A DNA stretch of 13,892 bases from an uncultured Bacteroidota bacterium (lineage in GTDB: Bacteria > Bacteroidota > Bacteroidia > Chitinophagales > Chitinophagaceae): positions 1 through 13,892 of the forward strand of contig CAIRSV010000178.1 in NCBI GenBank assembly GCA_903881265.1, written 5' to 3'. Positions 1 through 7,789 of this stretch are shown piece after piece. The translations under genes and the position numbers were made by a program. The notes beneath the pieces are model-generated. The model did no database searches. It was not told where the DNA came from and saw only the letters and a list, made by a program, of their open reading frames with translations. Each line of letters opens with the position of its first letter. Positions within the stretch are counted from its first letter, which is position 1.

Positions 1-1
1 T

Positions 2-460
2 GCTGGTGCCGGTGCTAATATAGCCCTTGCCGGAGACATCGTAGTTGCAACAGCTAGCGCATCGTTTATACAAGCCTTCAGTAAAATTGGTCTGATACCT
101 GATAGTGGCGGTACATTTTTTCTGCCTCGTTTGATTGGATTGCAGAAGGCCGCCGCTTATATGATGTTGGGTGAAAGGGTGATGGCAGAAGAAGCTGAAC
201 GCGTTGGTATGATCTACAAGGTATTTGCCGATGATGTATTCAACAACGAAAGTTGGAATATCGCGTTGTCATTGGCTCAGATGCCAACGAAGGCGCTCGG
301 ATTGACCAAAGCCTTACTCAATCAATCCTCTGAAAATACACTTAGTGCTCAACTCATAGTAGAAGGGGCGTTTCAGGTGAAAGCGGCTGATTCATTTGAT
401 TATAATGAGGGCGTGAATGCATTTCTTGAAAAGCGAAAGCCTTCCTTCCGAGGCAACTGA
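2..460 (+). CDS. paaG: PaaG-type enoyl-CoA isomerase/hydratase, 3' part only
   Basis: This is the C-terminal 152 residues of a crotonase-fold acyl-CoA enzyme; the frame is open from base 2 and the start lies outside the window. The visible part opens with the oxyanion-hole stretch AGAGANIALAGD, then FSKIGLIPDSGGT, LPRLIG and the C-terminal EGVNAFLEKRKPSF, all closely resembling E. coli PaaG (1,2-epoxyphenylacetyl-CoA isomerase) as I remember it. The two glutamates used by classical enoyl-CoA hydratases seem absent: an Asn follows AGAGA, and the second site has no Glu. The Asp of IPD (bases 101-103) matches the catalytic Asp known in PaaG. PaaG-like double-bond isomerisation is therefore more likely than simple hydration, but no other phenylacetate gene is visible, so the pathway is inferred. 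A short gene follows 13 bases after its stop. Confidence 0.8.
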   Translation, partial: AGAGANIALAGDIVVATASASFIQAFSKIGLIPDSGGTFFLPRLIGLQKAAAYMMLGERVMAEEAERVGMIYKVFADDVFNNESWNIALSLAQMPTKALGLTKALLNQSSENTLSAQLIVEGAFQVKAADSFDYNEGVNAFLEKRKPSFRGN

Positions 461-473
461 TAGTTGGAAACAA

Positions 474-791
474 ATGACAGATATTCTTCGCATAAGTATT
501 CATGTTTCCTTGCATCTAGTTGCGCCTGGCGCGATTGCCTATCTATTCTTTAGGCATACTTGGAAGTGGTCGTGGGGCATTATGGTAGCAACGATGTTGG
601 TCGATCTCGATCATCTATTCGCAACACCGATCTTTGATCCCAATCGATGCAGTGTCGGTTTTCATCCCTTGCATTCGTATGCTGCAATCTGTTGTTATTT
701 GATATTAGTATTTCCAACCTTCACGCGGGTCGCTGCTGTCGGCTTGTTGTTTCATATGCTGACAGATATGATTGATTGGTGGATACGATGA
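474..791 (+). CDS. DUF6122 family small membrane protein
   Basis: This 105-residue polytopic membrane protein matches the DUF6122 family, which is common in Bacteroidota and has no assigned function. Hydrophobic segments lie at about residues 9-26, 33-50, 69-83 and 86-96. Polar residues are spaced like a metal site: H10 and H14, D44-L-D46-H47, H64-P-L-H67, and H94 with D98 and D101. I chose the ATG at 474 because it follows a weak purine stretch (GGAAA), sits just after the upstream stop, and begins directly at the conserved part. An ATG at 417 in the same frame would add 19 residues inside the upstream gene and is less likely. Its stop lies two bases from the stop of the convergent kinase gene. 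The His/Asp layout recalls the DUF457/YdjM membrane-bound metal-dependent hydrolases, but this is an inference. Confidence 0.8.
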   Translation: MTDILRISIHVSLHLVAPGAIAYLFFRHTWKWSWGIMVATMLVDLDHLFATPIFDPNRCSVGFHPLHSYAAICCYLILVFPTFTRVAAVGLLFHMLTDMIDWWIR

Positions 792-793
792 AC

Positions 794-3469
794 TTATGTT
801 GTCCAATGATGAAGTTCATCAAAGGCTTGGGCAGAAACGATTTTTAAGTTTTCAAATAAGGCCACAATCGATTCAAATTCTGTAGATCGGGAAGCCAAGC
901 GCTCAATTTCCTGCACATGCGATAGCTCTTCCTTGACGCCCATATAGCTGAGTTGCGTTTTCAATGAATGAGCTGCAATCTTAATCGCTTCAAAGTCTTT
1001 ATTGTCGACACCAATTTGCAGGTGATGCACTAGCTTCGGCGCATTTTCTAAAAACAGACTGATATATTTTTTCTGCTTTGCAATATCATTTCCTGCAAAG
1101 GACTGAAGAAAACGGATATCGGTGATGGGTGCGTTTGATCTTGTTTCGGTAGTTGATGAACTTACGTTATGCGTTTCGATTGGTGCGGTCATTTCATTGA
1201 TTACGGTTGATGATTGAGTTACTCTTGCGGCTATCTTTTTTTGATCAATATGTTGAAGTATTTTTTTGATGAGTTCTTCTTTTTCAAATGGTTTGGGTAC
1301 ATGATCATTCATGCCACTAGCTAGATAATGTTCAATGTCGTCTTTCATCACATTAGCCGTCATAGCAATTATCTTGATATGTTTTTTTGATTCATCCAAG
1401 TCTTTCCTGATTCTTTGTGTTGCTTCCACGCCGTTCATAGCGGGCATTTGTATGTCCATCAACACTACATCAAAATCGCCATTCTTTACTTTTTCAATGG
1501 CCTCAAGTCCGCTGCTAGCTTCTTCAATATCCATCGAAGGAGCCACGGTATGTAAGGTGTCAACAGCCACGATCATATTAAATTCGTTATCGTCGACTAA
1601 TAAGATTTTAGTCTTGTTTAAGATGTCGGTATCATGCGCTGAAAACATAAATTGTTCCCTTGCTTTAGTATGCTGTCCTTCAGCAAGCTGAAAAGGTAGT
1701 AGGAAGTTGAACGTGGTGCCCTCATGTATTTTACTTTTCACATGAATGCTGCCATCCATAAGTTCTACTAGCTGTTTAGAAATCGTAAGACCGAGTCCGG
1801 TGCCTCCAAATTTGCGGGCTACATCACTTCCGGCTTGTGTGAAACTATCAAAGATGACGCTTACATATTCTTCTGCAATGCCGATACCTGTATCGATTAC
1901 GTCGAATGAAATTTTGACAAAATGATTTTGTTGTGTAACGACACGGCATACAATTTGGATAGAACCCTTTTCAGTAAACTTGACTGAGTTACCTGCGAGA
2001 TTCATTAAAATTTGTCCTAGACGCGTAGGGTCGCCGATCAGATAATCAGGTACGTTGTCATCGACATCAAAATGTATTTGAACTCCTTTTTCTTCCGCTT
2101 TGAATCGTAGCAATGTGACAACATTACGCAAGACATTGCGCAACGAAAATTCGATCGATTCGATGGTGATTTTGCCGGCTTCTATTTTTGAAAAATCCAG
2201 AATATCGTTGATGATAACCAATAGATTGTCGGCACTTTGCGTTATCGCATTCAGGTATTTGAGTTGGTCTTCTCGAGGTTCTTTTTCTAGCAGTAGACGT
2301 GTCATGCCTACAATCGCATTCATAGGTGTGCGAATCTCGTGGCTCATATTGGCAATGAACTGCTGTTTTAATTTTGCCGATTGTTCCGCCACTTCTTTTT
2401 CCTTCACGGCAAATTCAATCTCGTGACGTATTTGTAAATTCCTAAGTTTATTGATGGTGTTTTGTTGGAAGATTTCTTCCTTCAATTTTTCATATTCCTT
2501 CAGATGTTCATAGGCTCGTGGTGTATCGCCCATGCGCGCATACAGGTTTGAGTACATCTCGTGGATACTCATTATATCATGCTTTCGCGAATGTTCAGTG
2601 GCAATGTCAAACGCATTGTCAAAATGCTTCAGCGCATTTTCAAAACTACCTTCATCAAAATTGACTCGTCCCAGATAGAATTCAGAAATAATCAGGCCTT
2701 CGATATTCGATAAGACCTCAGCTTGTGTAAGCGCTTGATTTAGATAAAAACGTGCCCGATCATAATTTTTAAACTTAAAATAGACTTTGCCGATGCCGCT
2801 GTTGGCCAACATATAACCAATGGTGTTGGCCTCAGTAAGTTTCAGACTGTTTTTAAAATGGATGAGCGCATTGTCAAAATCTTCTTGTTTAAAATAAATA
2901 TTCCCTAGCGTATGATAGATGCCGATGAGTCGTTTTTGGTCATCATATTTGATAAATATTTCTAGGCAACGGATAGCATATTCAAGCGCATTGTCATAAT
3001 CATACAGGTCGAAATGGATGTTTGAAATATTTGTAAGGATGGCGGCTTGCGACAATTCATCATTCAAGTCTTCATTGATTTCTAGCGCCCACTGAAAGTA
3101 CTTGGAGGCATTTGATAAGTCGCCAAGATCACGATAAATACTTCCGTAGTTGTTATAGATCCAGGCCTCTAATGCATCGTTCTTAAGGTCTTTTGCAATC
3201 TTCAATGATTCTTTCAACGTTTCAAGACCATTGTCGTATTCCCCTTTTAGCCAATAACAAGCACCTTTGAGGTTAAGACCGCGGCCTATGCCTTCCTTGA
3301 ATTTTATGTTCACAGAGCGGTTGATGATTTCCTGTGATAAACGAAAGGCCTCATCAATATTATAGTTTCTGATTTCAAGCACGATGTCGATCAAGCAACG
3401 TATTTTTTCTTCCTCGCTTGTTAATGAATCATAGTTCTCTTTTAATTCGATATATTTTTCTGAACTCAT
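794..3469 (-). CDS. Soluble hybrid histidine kinase: TPR repeats, HisKA, HATPase, receiver, HPt
   Basis: This 891-residue sensor kinase has a complete internal phosphorelay. About seven TPR repeats fill residues 60-332, followed by a charged helical, probably coiled-coil linker (325-370). The HisKA box MSHEIRTP carries the phospho-accepting H377. The ATPase domain shows an N box around N494, DTGIG (526-530) and GGTGLGL (555-561). The receiver domain starts near residue 620, with acidic pair D626/D627, phospho-acceptor D672 in MDIQMP, T704 and K726. After a Ser/Thr-rich linker, a C-terminal HPt domain has AHSLK with H834. I see no signal peptide or membrane segment, so it should be cytosolic and sense through its TPRs, probably by binding a protein or peptide. 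Its ATG overlaps the tilS stop as ATGA, implying translational coupling. No DNA-binding partner regulator is nearby, so the signal and output are unknown. Confidence 0.93.
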   Translation of the reverse strand: MSSEKYIELKENYDSLTSEEEKIRCLIDIVLEIRNYNIDEAFRLSQEIINRSVNIKFKEGIGRGLNLKGACYWLKGEYDNGLETLKESLKIAKDLKNDALEAWIYNNYGSIYRDLGDLSNASKYFQWALEINEDLNDELSQAAILTNISNIHFDLYDYDNALEYAIRCLEIFIKYDDQKRLIGIYHTLGNIYFKQEDFDNALIHFKNSLKLTEANTIGYMLANSGIGKVYFKFKNYDRARFYLNQALTQAEVLSNIEGLIISEFYLGRVNFDEGSFENALKHFDNAFDIATEHSRKHDIMSIHEMYSNLYARMGDTPRAYEHLKEYEKLKEEIFQQNTINKLRNLQIRHEIEFAVKEKEVAEQSAKLKQQFIANMSHEIRTPMNAIVGMTRLLLEKEPREDQLKYLNAITQSADNLLVIINDILDFSKIEAGKITIESIEFSLRNVLRNVVTLLRFKAEEKGVQIHFDVDDNVPDYLIGDPTRLGQILMNLAGNSVKFTEKGSIQIVCRVVTQQNHFVKISFDVIDTGIGIAEEYVSVIFDSFTQAGSDVARKFGGTGLGLTISKQLVELMDGSIHVKSKIHEGTTFNFLLPFQLAEGQHTKAREQFMFSAHDTDILNKTKILLVDDNEFNMIVAVDTLHTVAPSMDIEEASSGLEAIEKVKNGDFDVVLMDIQMPAMNGVEATQRIRKDLDESKKHIKIIAMTANVMKDDIEHYLASGMNDHVPKPFEKEELIKKILQHIDQKKIAARVTQSSTVINEMTAPIETHNVSSSTTETRSNAPITDIRFLQSFAGNDIAKQKKYISLFLENAPKLVHHLQIGVDNKDFEAIKIAAHSLKTQLSYMGVKEELSHVQEIERLASRSTEFESIVALFENLKIVSAQAFDELHHWTT

Positions 3470-4776
3470 GCTGTTGTATTTTTTACTAAACGAATTTGCA
3501 CTATGTCTGTTGTGGTATTTGTCATTCGGTATCTGTTATCGATGCGTATACCCGACACCCAAACAATCTTTTTATCGGATTCAAGCACCCAAATTTTTTC
3601 TTTTTCAGGCAATGCTATTTTTTCATCAATCAACATCCTTGATACTTTCTTTTTTTTAGTCATGCCTAACGGATAAAGATAATCGCCCTGACGCCATTTG
3701 CGCAGCAGTAAGGGATATTTCAATTGCTGACAATCGATCCATTCGACATTTTTTTCTTTCGAACGAATATCCAATGGTCCTGCTAATCGTGAAAAGGATA
3801 CCGTGAAATCAGCGCACGAAATTTCTTCGCTTGACGCATTAACGACAATCATGTCGGATGCCGAGGTGTCAATTGATGTGATGATCAACATCTCGCGATT
3901 TCGTATGATTCGGTGTGAGTGACTTTGGATATACGCACCTGTGTGACTATCAAATAATCGGATCAGTTCGATGGCTTGCTCAAATGAGAAATGAAATGGT
4001 TTAATCAGTTCGTACGTGATTGTCTGAAGTGGTGATACATGTTGTAGTTTTCTGATCGGTATATAATAATCTTGTCCTCGTTGCTCGAGTAATCTGCGCC
4101 GCATTTTTTCGATGGCATCTTGATAAATTTCATTCACCTCATTAAACCGATTGATATTTTTAGACATGGTTTGCCTGAGTTGAGGAAAGCTTTCTTCGAT
4201 CAGCGGCAGGATCGTGTTACGCAACTTATTACGTGTATACTCTTCTTTTTTATTACTACTATCATTTCTGTATTCGATGCTATGTATGACAGCGTAGGCT
4301 TCAATTTCTTTTTTTGAATGATGTAAAAGAGGGCGGATGATTTTTTCATTCGATACCGGAATGCCTGTCATGCCTTTGATGCCGGTTCCGCGTAAGAAAT
4401 GAAAAAAAACGGTTTCTATGGTGTCATCTTGCTGATGGGCCGTGGCCACATAGTCAAGCGAAGTAAGCGACAGAAGCTCGTTGAAGTAGGTGTATCGTAA
4501 TACGCGTGCAGCTTCTTGTATCGAAATCGAGTGCTGCGCTGCAACGTCCGCAGTATTGAAACGTTGCACGTGAAAAGGGATGTTGTGACGGTTGCACCAA
4601 GCCTGCACAAGTTGTTGGTCCATATCTGATTCTTCGCCCCGAAGCGAAAAGTTACAATGGACCACTTGCACGTTCATCGAGTGTTGCAGAAATAGATCTG
4701 CCATTACCATAGAATCGATGCCGCCGCTGACCGCCAATAAATAACTTGCTTCTTTATGTATATGTCTTAATTCCAT
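3466..4776 (-). CDS. tilS: tRNA(Ile)-lysidine synthetase TilS
   Basis: TilS uses ATP and lysine to convert C34 of the CAU-anticodon tRNA-Ile to lysidine, so that the tRNA reads AUA and is charged with isoleucine; it is normally essential. The 436-residue protein shows the N-type ATP pyrophosphatase loop SGGIDS (17-22), TAHQQDD (112-118), RGTGIKGMTGI (129-139) and a tRNA-contacting stretch with N-x-L-R-N around residues 183-187. The C-terminal TilS domain covers about 356-432 (LLRKWRQGD, then SRMLIDEKI). The start leaves only 16 residues before the P-loop, slightly short for the family, but no upstream in-frame start fits better and GAAGAAA precedes this ATG. It lies 8 bases after the small TPR gene and overlaps the following kinase gene by 4 bases, so all three are probably one mRNA. 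Confidence 0.95.
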   Translation of the reverse strand: MELRHIHKEASYLLAVSGGIDSMVMADLFLQHSMNVQVVHCNFSLRGEESDMDQQLVQAWCNRHNIPFHVQRFNTADVAAQHSISIQEAARVLRYTYFNELLSLTSLDYVATAHQQDDTIETVFFHFLRGTGIKGMTGIPVSNEKIIRPLLHHSKKEIEAYAVIHSIEYRNDSSNKKEEYTRNKLRNTILPLIEESFPQLRQTMSKNINRFNEVNEIYQDAIEKMRRRLLEQRGQDYYIPIRKLQHVSPLQTITYELIKPFHFSFEQAIELIRLFDSHTGAYIQSHSHRIIRNREMLIITSIDTSASDMIVVNASSEEISCADFTVSFSRLAGPLDIRSKEKNVEWIDCQQLKYPLLLRKWRQGDYLYPLGMTKKKKVSRMLIDEKIALPEKEKIWVLESDKKIVWVSGIRIDNRYRMTNTTTDIVQIRLVKNTTA

Positions 4777-4784
4777 GTTTCTTC

Positions 4785-5096
4785 TTAATCTGTCAGGTCG
4801 TCAAGAGCCATCTGTAATTCATTTTGCGCATGCTTATCGTTGACGTGTGATGCAATGAGAATGCCCTGCTCGTAGATATCAATTGCTTCTTCCATCCGGT
4901 TGATTTTCTCAAATGTTTTTGCAAGATGATAATACGTACCTACATAGTTTTTGTCGGATGTGATCACATGTTGGAAGGCAAGCAGTGCCTTGTCTATTTC
5001 TCCAATTTTGACATATTCAAGTCCTAAGGCATGCAACAGAAAACAGTCATTCGGAGATTGAATCAGCATATCATTTAGTTTATTAATTCGATCCAT
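4785..5096 (-). CDS. Small TPR-repeat protein
   Basis: This 103-residue soluble protein consists almost entirely of two tetratricopeptide repeats, at about residues 16-49 (with LGLEYVKIGEIDKALLAF) and 50-83 (HLAKTFEKINRMEEAIDIY), plus a capping helix rich in Asp and Glu. Such repeats bind proteins; nothing catalytic is visible and there is no signal peptide. It is the first gene of the leftward operon, 8 bases before tilS, and a candidate promoter lies about 40 bases upstream. Its partner is unknown. Being encoded with a TPR-bearing histidine kinase is suggestive but proves nothing, because short TPR proteins of this kind are common in Bacteroidota. Confidence 0.85.
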   Translation of the reverse strand: MDRINKLNDMLIQSPNDCFLLHALGLEYVKIGEIDKALLAFQHVITSDKNYVGTYYHLAKTFEKINRMEEAIDIYEQGILIASHVNDKHAQNELQMALDDLTD

Positions 5097-5137
5097 GGCA
5101 GAAACTAAGTTTTTGTTGGTGCATTGTAAATTATGGG

Positions 5138-5170
5138 CAAACTTACTACAATGGTATTCAACTTAATAAA
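5138..5170 (-). promoter_or_regulatory. Candidate Bacteroidota promoter for the TPR-tilS-kinase operon
   Basis: On the minus strand TAAGTTTG (5145-5138) fits the Bacteroidota -7 consensus TAnnTTTG exactly. A weak -33 element (TTTA, 5170-5167) lies 21 bases further upstream. Transcription would begin near 5134, giving a leader of about 35-40 bases before the ATG at 5096. The motif is short, so a chance match is possible, but its position is right and it is the best match in this divergent intergenic region. Confidence 0.5.
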
Positions 5171-5312
5171 ATTTGAGTTTGCAATGTTGTCTAGATTCCC
5201 TATTTGATGCGCTACTTTGATAAGAAAGCTAGCTGGAAAATTCACCCTATTCCATATCATAGAATCGCATCAAGCTTTCGGTTGATTGTCTTCACTTTCA
5301 AGTTTTCCTACT

Positions 5313-5320
5313 TATATTTG
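5313..5320 (+). promoter_or_regulatory. Candidate -7 element for the etfB-etfA operon
   Basis: TATATTTG matches the Bacteroidota -7 consensus TAnnTTTG and sits 24 bases before the etfB ATG, giving a leader of roughly 15-20 bases. I see no convincing TTTG -33 element at the expected 19-21 base spacing, so the call is tentative. The rest of the 248-base divergent region (5097-5344) shows only the opposing promoter and no gene that I believe in. Confidence 0.4.
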
Positions 5321-5344
5321 CGCTCCAAAATACGTAGTTTGAAT

Positions 5345-6088
5345 ATGAAAATACTCGTTTGTATTACGAAAGCGCCCGACACCACCACCAAGGTGACCTT
5401 CACGGATAATAACTCAAAATTCAATGAATCTGGGGTTCAATGGATTGTCAATCCGTACGACGAATGGTATGCGCTTGTGCGTGCGCTTGAATTGAAAGAG
5501 GCCGGAACCGCTACAGCCGTGCATTTGATTACGGTTGGCAAGGCTGATACAGAGCCCGTTATCCGCAAGGCATTGGCGTTAGGCGGCGATGAGGCTATTC
5601 GAATTGATGGAGATAGCAATGATAGCTTTTTTATTGCAACACAAATTGCCGAGCATGCCAAAACAAAAGGCTATGACATCATTCTTACTGGTAAAGAAAG
5701 CATTGATTATGGCAACGCAAGTATTGGTGCGATGGTAGCCGAACTTTTGGACTTGCCTTTTATAAGTCACGTATCCAAACTCGATGTGAACGGCGGTAAC
5801 GTTACCATAAATAGAGAAATTGAAGGTGGTGAAGAAACTGATTTGTGTGCTTCTCCTTTAGTGATTTCATGTCAGAAAGGAATGGCCGAAGCACGTATCC
5901 CAAATATGCGGGGTATTATGGCAGCGCGCACTAAGCCACTCAATGTGGTGGCGCCGGTGGCCGTTGATGAATTGACAACGATTGTTTCCTACGATGTTCC
6001 TGCGCAAAAGACTGGTGTCAAGATGCTTGATATCGAGCATATGGATGAACTAGTGCGGTTGTTGCACGAAGAAGCAAAAGTGATTTAG
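5345..6088 (+). CDS. etfB: Electron transfer flavoprotein beta subunit
   Basis: EtfB pairs with EtfA to form a soluble FAD/AMP heterodimer that takes electrons from acyl-CoA and related dehydrogenases and hands them to ETF:quinone oxidoreductase. The 247-residue product has the family's usual length. It begins MKILVCITKAPDT, followed by NPYDEWYALVRALELKE (36-52), the AMP-site region with TGKESIDYGNASIG (115-128), and the ETF-beta signature region 157-199 (REIEGGEE, IPNMRGIMAARTKP). The frame stays open upstream to an ATG at 5204, but those 47 residues are basic and aromatic and match nothing in the family. I therefore place the start at 5345, just downstream of a -7-like element. etfA follows after 38 bases. 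Confidence 0.95.
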   Translation: MKILVCITKAPDTTTKVTFTDNNSKFNESGVQWIVNPYDEWYALVRALELKEAGTATAVHLITVGKADTEPVIRKALALGGDEAIRIDGDSNDSFFIATQIAEHAKTKGYDIILTGKESIDYGNASIGAMVAELLDLPFISHVSKLDVNGGNVTINREIEGGEETDLCASPLVISCQKGMAEARIPNMRGIMAARTKPLNVVAPVAVDELTTIVSYDVPAQKTGVKMLDIEHMDELVRLLHEEAKVI

Positions 6089-6126
6089 GCGACGAATAAA
6101 ATTTGGTTTACGAAAAATAAAATAGC

Positions 6127-7098
6127 ATGGTAGTAGTATTTGCAGAATTAAGTAATGGTTCATTTAAGAAAGCAGCCTTCGAGGCTGTTTCATATGCTTC
6201 AAATGTAGCCGCATCGATGGGTACACAAGTTTGTGCTGTCGTTTTGGGTGAAGCGGCAGATGTCGCGGTATTAGGAAATTATGGTGCATCCAAGGTGACG
6301 CATGTGACGGATAGTCGGCTGAATCATCTGGAAGCCAAAGCGTATGCAAACGCACTGAGTACGATAGCTACTCAAGAAAACGCAGAAGTGATTGTATTCT
6401 CAAATACGATTACCGCTAAAGCCGTCGCTCCTCGTGTGGCAGCGCGACTAAAAGCTGGTTTGGTAGCAGGGGCAATTTCTCGTCCGGATACAAGCAATGG
6501 ATTTGTCGTTAAAAAATCTGTTTTTGCCGGAAAGGCGTTTGCTTTTGTGCAGATAAAGTCGGCAATTAAAGTCATTTCAATCACCCCGAATTCATTTCCT
6601 ATAGAAAAATCAGATGCGCAGGCAGCAGTTGCTTTGCGGTCGATCAATTTCGCTGACAATGACTTTTCGGTGAAGGTAGAGCGTGTCAATAAAGTTAGTG
6701 GCATCGTGCCGTTAGCTGAAGCAGAATTAGTTGTAAGTGGTGGTCGCGGTTTAAAAGGTCCTGAGCATTGGGGTATATTGGAAGATCTTGCTGCGAGTGT
6801 TGGTGCAACCTTGGCTTGTTCGCGACCGGTGGCCGATTCGCATTGGCGTCCGCATCATGAGCATGTTGGTCAAACTGGTGGCACTATACGGCCAAATTTA
6901 TATGTGGCCGTTGGTATATCAGGCGCTATACAGCATTTGGCAGGTGTGAATAGTTCAAAAACAATTGTAGTTATCAATAAGGATCCTGAAGCGCCTTTTT
7001 TCAAAGCAGCCGATTACGGTGTGCTTGGCGATGCCTTCGAGATTGTACCAAAATTAACCGCAGCGTTTAATAAATTCAAGGCAGCACAAAACGCTTAA
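6127..7098 (+). CDS. etfA: Electron transfer flavoprotein alpha subunit
   Basis: EtfA is the FAD-carrying subunit of the electron transfer flavoprotein and works as a dimer with the product of the preceding gene. The 323-residue protein has an N-terminal nucleotide-binding-fold domain (1 to about 190) and the conserved C-terminal FAD domain: SGGRGLKG (204-211), GATLACSRPVAD (227-238), HVGQTGG (246-252), VGISGAIQHLAG (262-273), INKDPEAPFF (283-292) and ADYGVLGD (295-302). Everything expected for FAD binding is present and the length is normal. No Shine-Dalgarno sequence is visible, as is usual in this phylum. The 38-base gap after etfB and the matching strand indicate co-transcription, and the bifunctional-nuclease gene follows after 29 bases. 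Confidence 0.95.
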   Translation: MVVVFAELSNGSFKKAAFEAVSYASNVAASMGTQVCAVVLGEAADVAVLGNYGASKVTHVTDSRLNHLEAKAYANALSTIATQENAEVIVFSNTITAKAVAPRVAARLKAGLVAGAISRPDTSNGFVVKKSVFAGKAFAFVQIKSAIKVISITPNSFPIEKSDAQAAVALRSINFADNDFSVKVERVNKVSGIVPLAEAELVVSGGRGLKGPEHWGILEDLAASVGATLACSRPVADSHWRPHHEHVGQTGGTIRPNLYVAVGISGAIQHLAGVNSSKTIVVINKDPEAPFFKAADYGVLGDAFEIVPKLTAAFNKFKAAQNA

Positions 7099-7127
7099 TT
7101 TAAATATCTATCTTCGTGAAGTAACTT

Positions 7128-7724
7128 ATGAGTTCAAAGAAATTAGAATTAGAAATTGTTGCCTTGTCGCATAGCGCCACTCAATCGCATTCCTATGCAG
7201 TTGTGTTGGGTGAAGTAAATGGCGTTCGTAAGCTTCCTATTGTTATCGGAGGCTTTGAAGCGCAGGCGATAGCGGTGGCCTTAGAAAATATGCAACCTAC
7301 ACGGCCGTTGACGCATGATCTCTTGAAAAATATGATGGTGGCATTTGATGTGAAGCTTGTCGAAGTATTGATTCATCGCGTTCATGAAGGCATCTTCTAT
7401 GCAAAGTTGATTTGTCATTCGCTCAACGAAACCATAGAAATCGATTCACGTACCTCTGACGCACTAGCATTGGCCGTGCGTTTCGATACACCTATCTATA
7501 CCTACGATCGTATTTTAGATGAGGCAGGCCTTCAGATGGATGAAAATATGTCTAAGATTGAAGGCGCTGAACGAAAGAAAGCCAAATCGAAGATGCCAAG
7601 TAATCAGAACGATTTGATGTCTATGAGTGTTGATGATTTACAAGTGCTGCTTCAAGAGGTCCTCGATAGCGAGGATTACATTCGTGCGGCCCAGATCCGT
7701 GATGAGATCAATAGCCGAAAATAA
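7128..7724 (+). CDS. Bifunctional nuclease family protein (DUF151) with C-terminal UVR motif
   Basis: The 198-residue protein has an N-terminal bifunctional nuclease (BFN/DUF151) domain at about residues 5-140. Landmarks are LPIVIGGFEAQAIA (36-49), RPLTHDLL (59-66), ID-SRTSDALALAVR (105-118) and TPIYTYDRIL. A basic linker leads to a UvrB/UvrC-type UVR motif at about 167-198 (LQVLLQEVLDSEDYIRAAQI). Family members such as Thermotoga TM0160 and plant BFN proteins have been linked to nuclease or defence roles, but the bacterial function is poorly known, so I assign no substrate. The UVR helix pair usually mediates protein contact, including with UvrA/UvrB-like partners. It is the third gene after etfB and etfA, 29 bases downstream, and probably shares their mRNA. 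Confidence 0.88.
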   Translation: MSSKKLELEIVALSHSATQSHSYAVVLGEVNGVRKLPIVIGGFEAQAIAVALENMQPTRPLTHDLLKNMMVAFDVKLVEVLIHRVHEGIFYAKLICHSLNETIEIDSRTSDALALAVRFDTPIYTYDRILDEAGLQMDENMSKIEGAERKKAKSKMPSNQNDLMSMSVDDLQVLLQEVLDSEDYIRAAQIRDEINSRK

Positions 7725-7789
7725 ATAATTCACTGCGCATTTTTGCAGCATGCCAAGCAGCCCTTCGTTGGTGGTTGTCGTTTGCATGA

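Noticed and set aside
417..473. Earlier start for the DUF6122 protein inside the PaaG-like gene
   Set aside because: These 19 residues are polar and merely read the upstream gene's 3' end in another frame; conservation begins at the Met at 474.
1335..1691. Open frames opposite the kinase, including one of 118 codons on the plus strand
   Set aside because: They are antisense shadows of a well-supported coding sequence, with no recognisable family and no start signals. The same holds for the frames opposite guaB (11669-12166) and opposite the E2 gene (8518-8967).
5204..5344. A 47-residue N-terminal extension of EtfB
   Set aside because: ETF beta proteins start at the MKILVCITKAPD stretch; the extension is basic and aromatic, contains the candidate -7 element, and matches nothing in the family.
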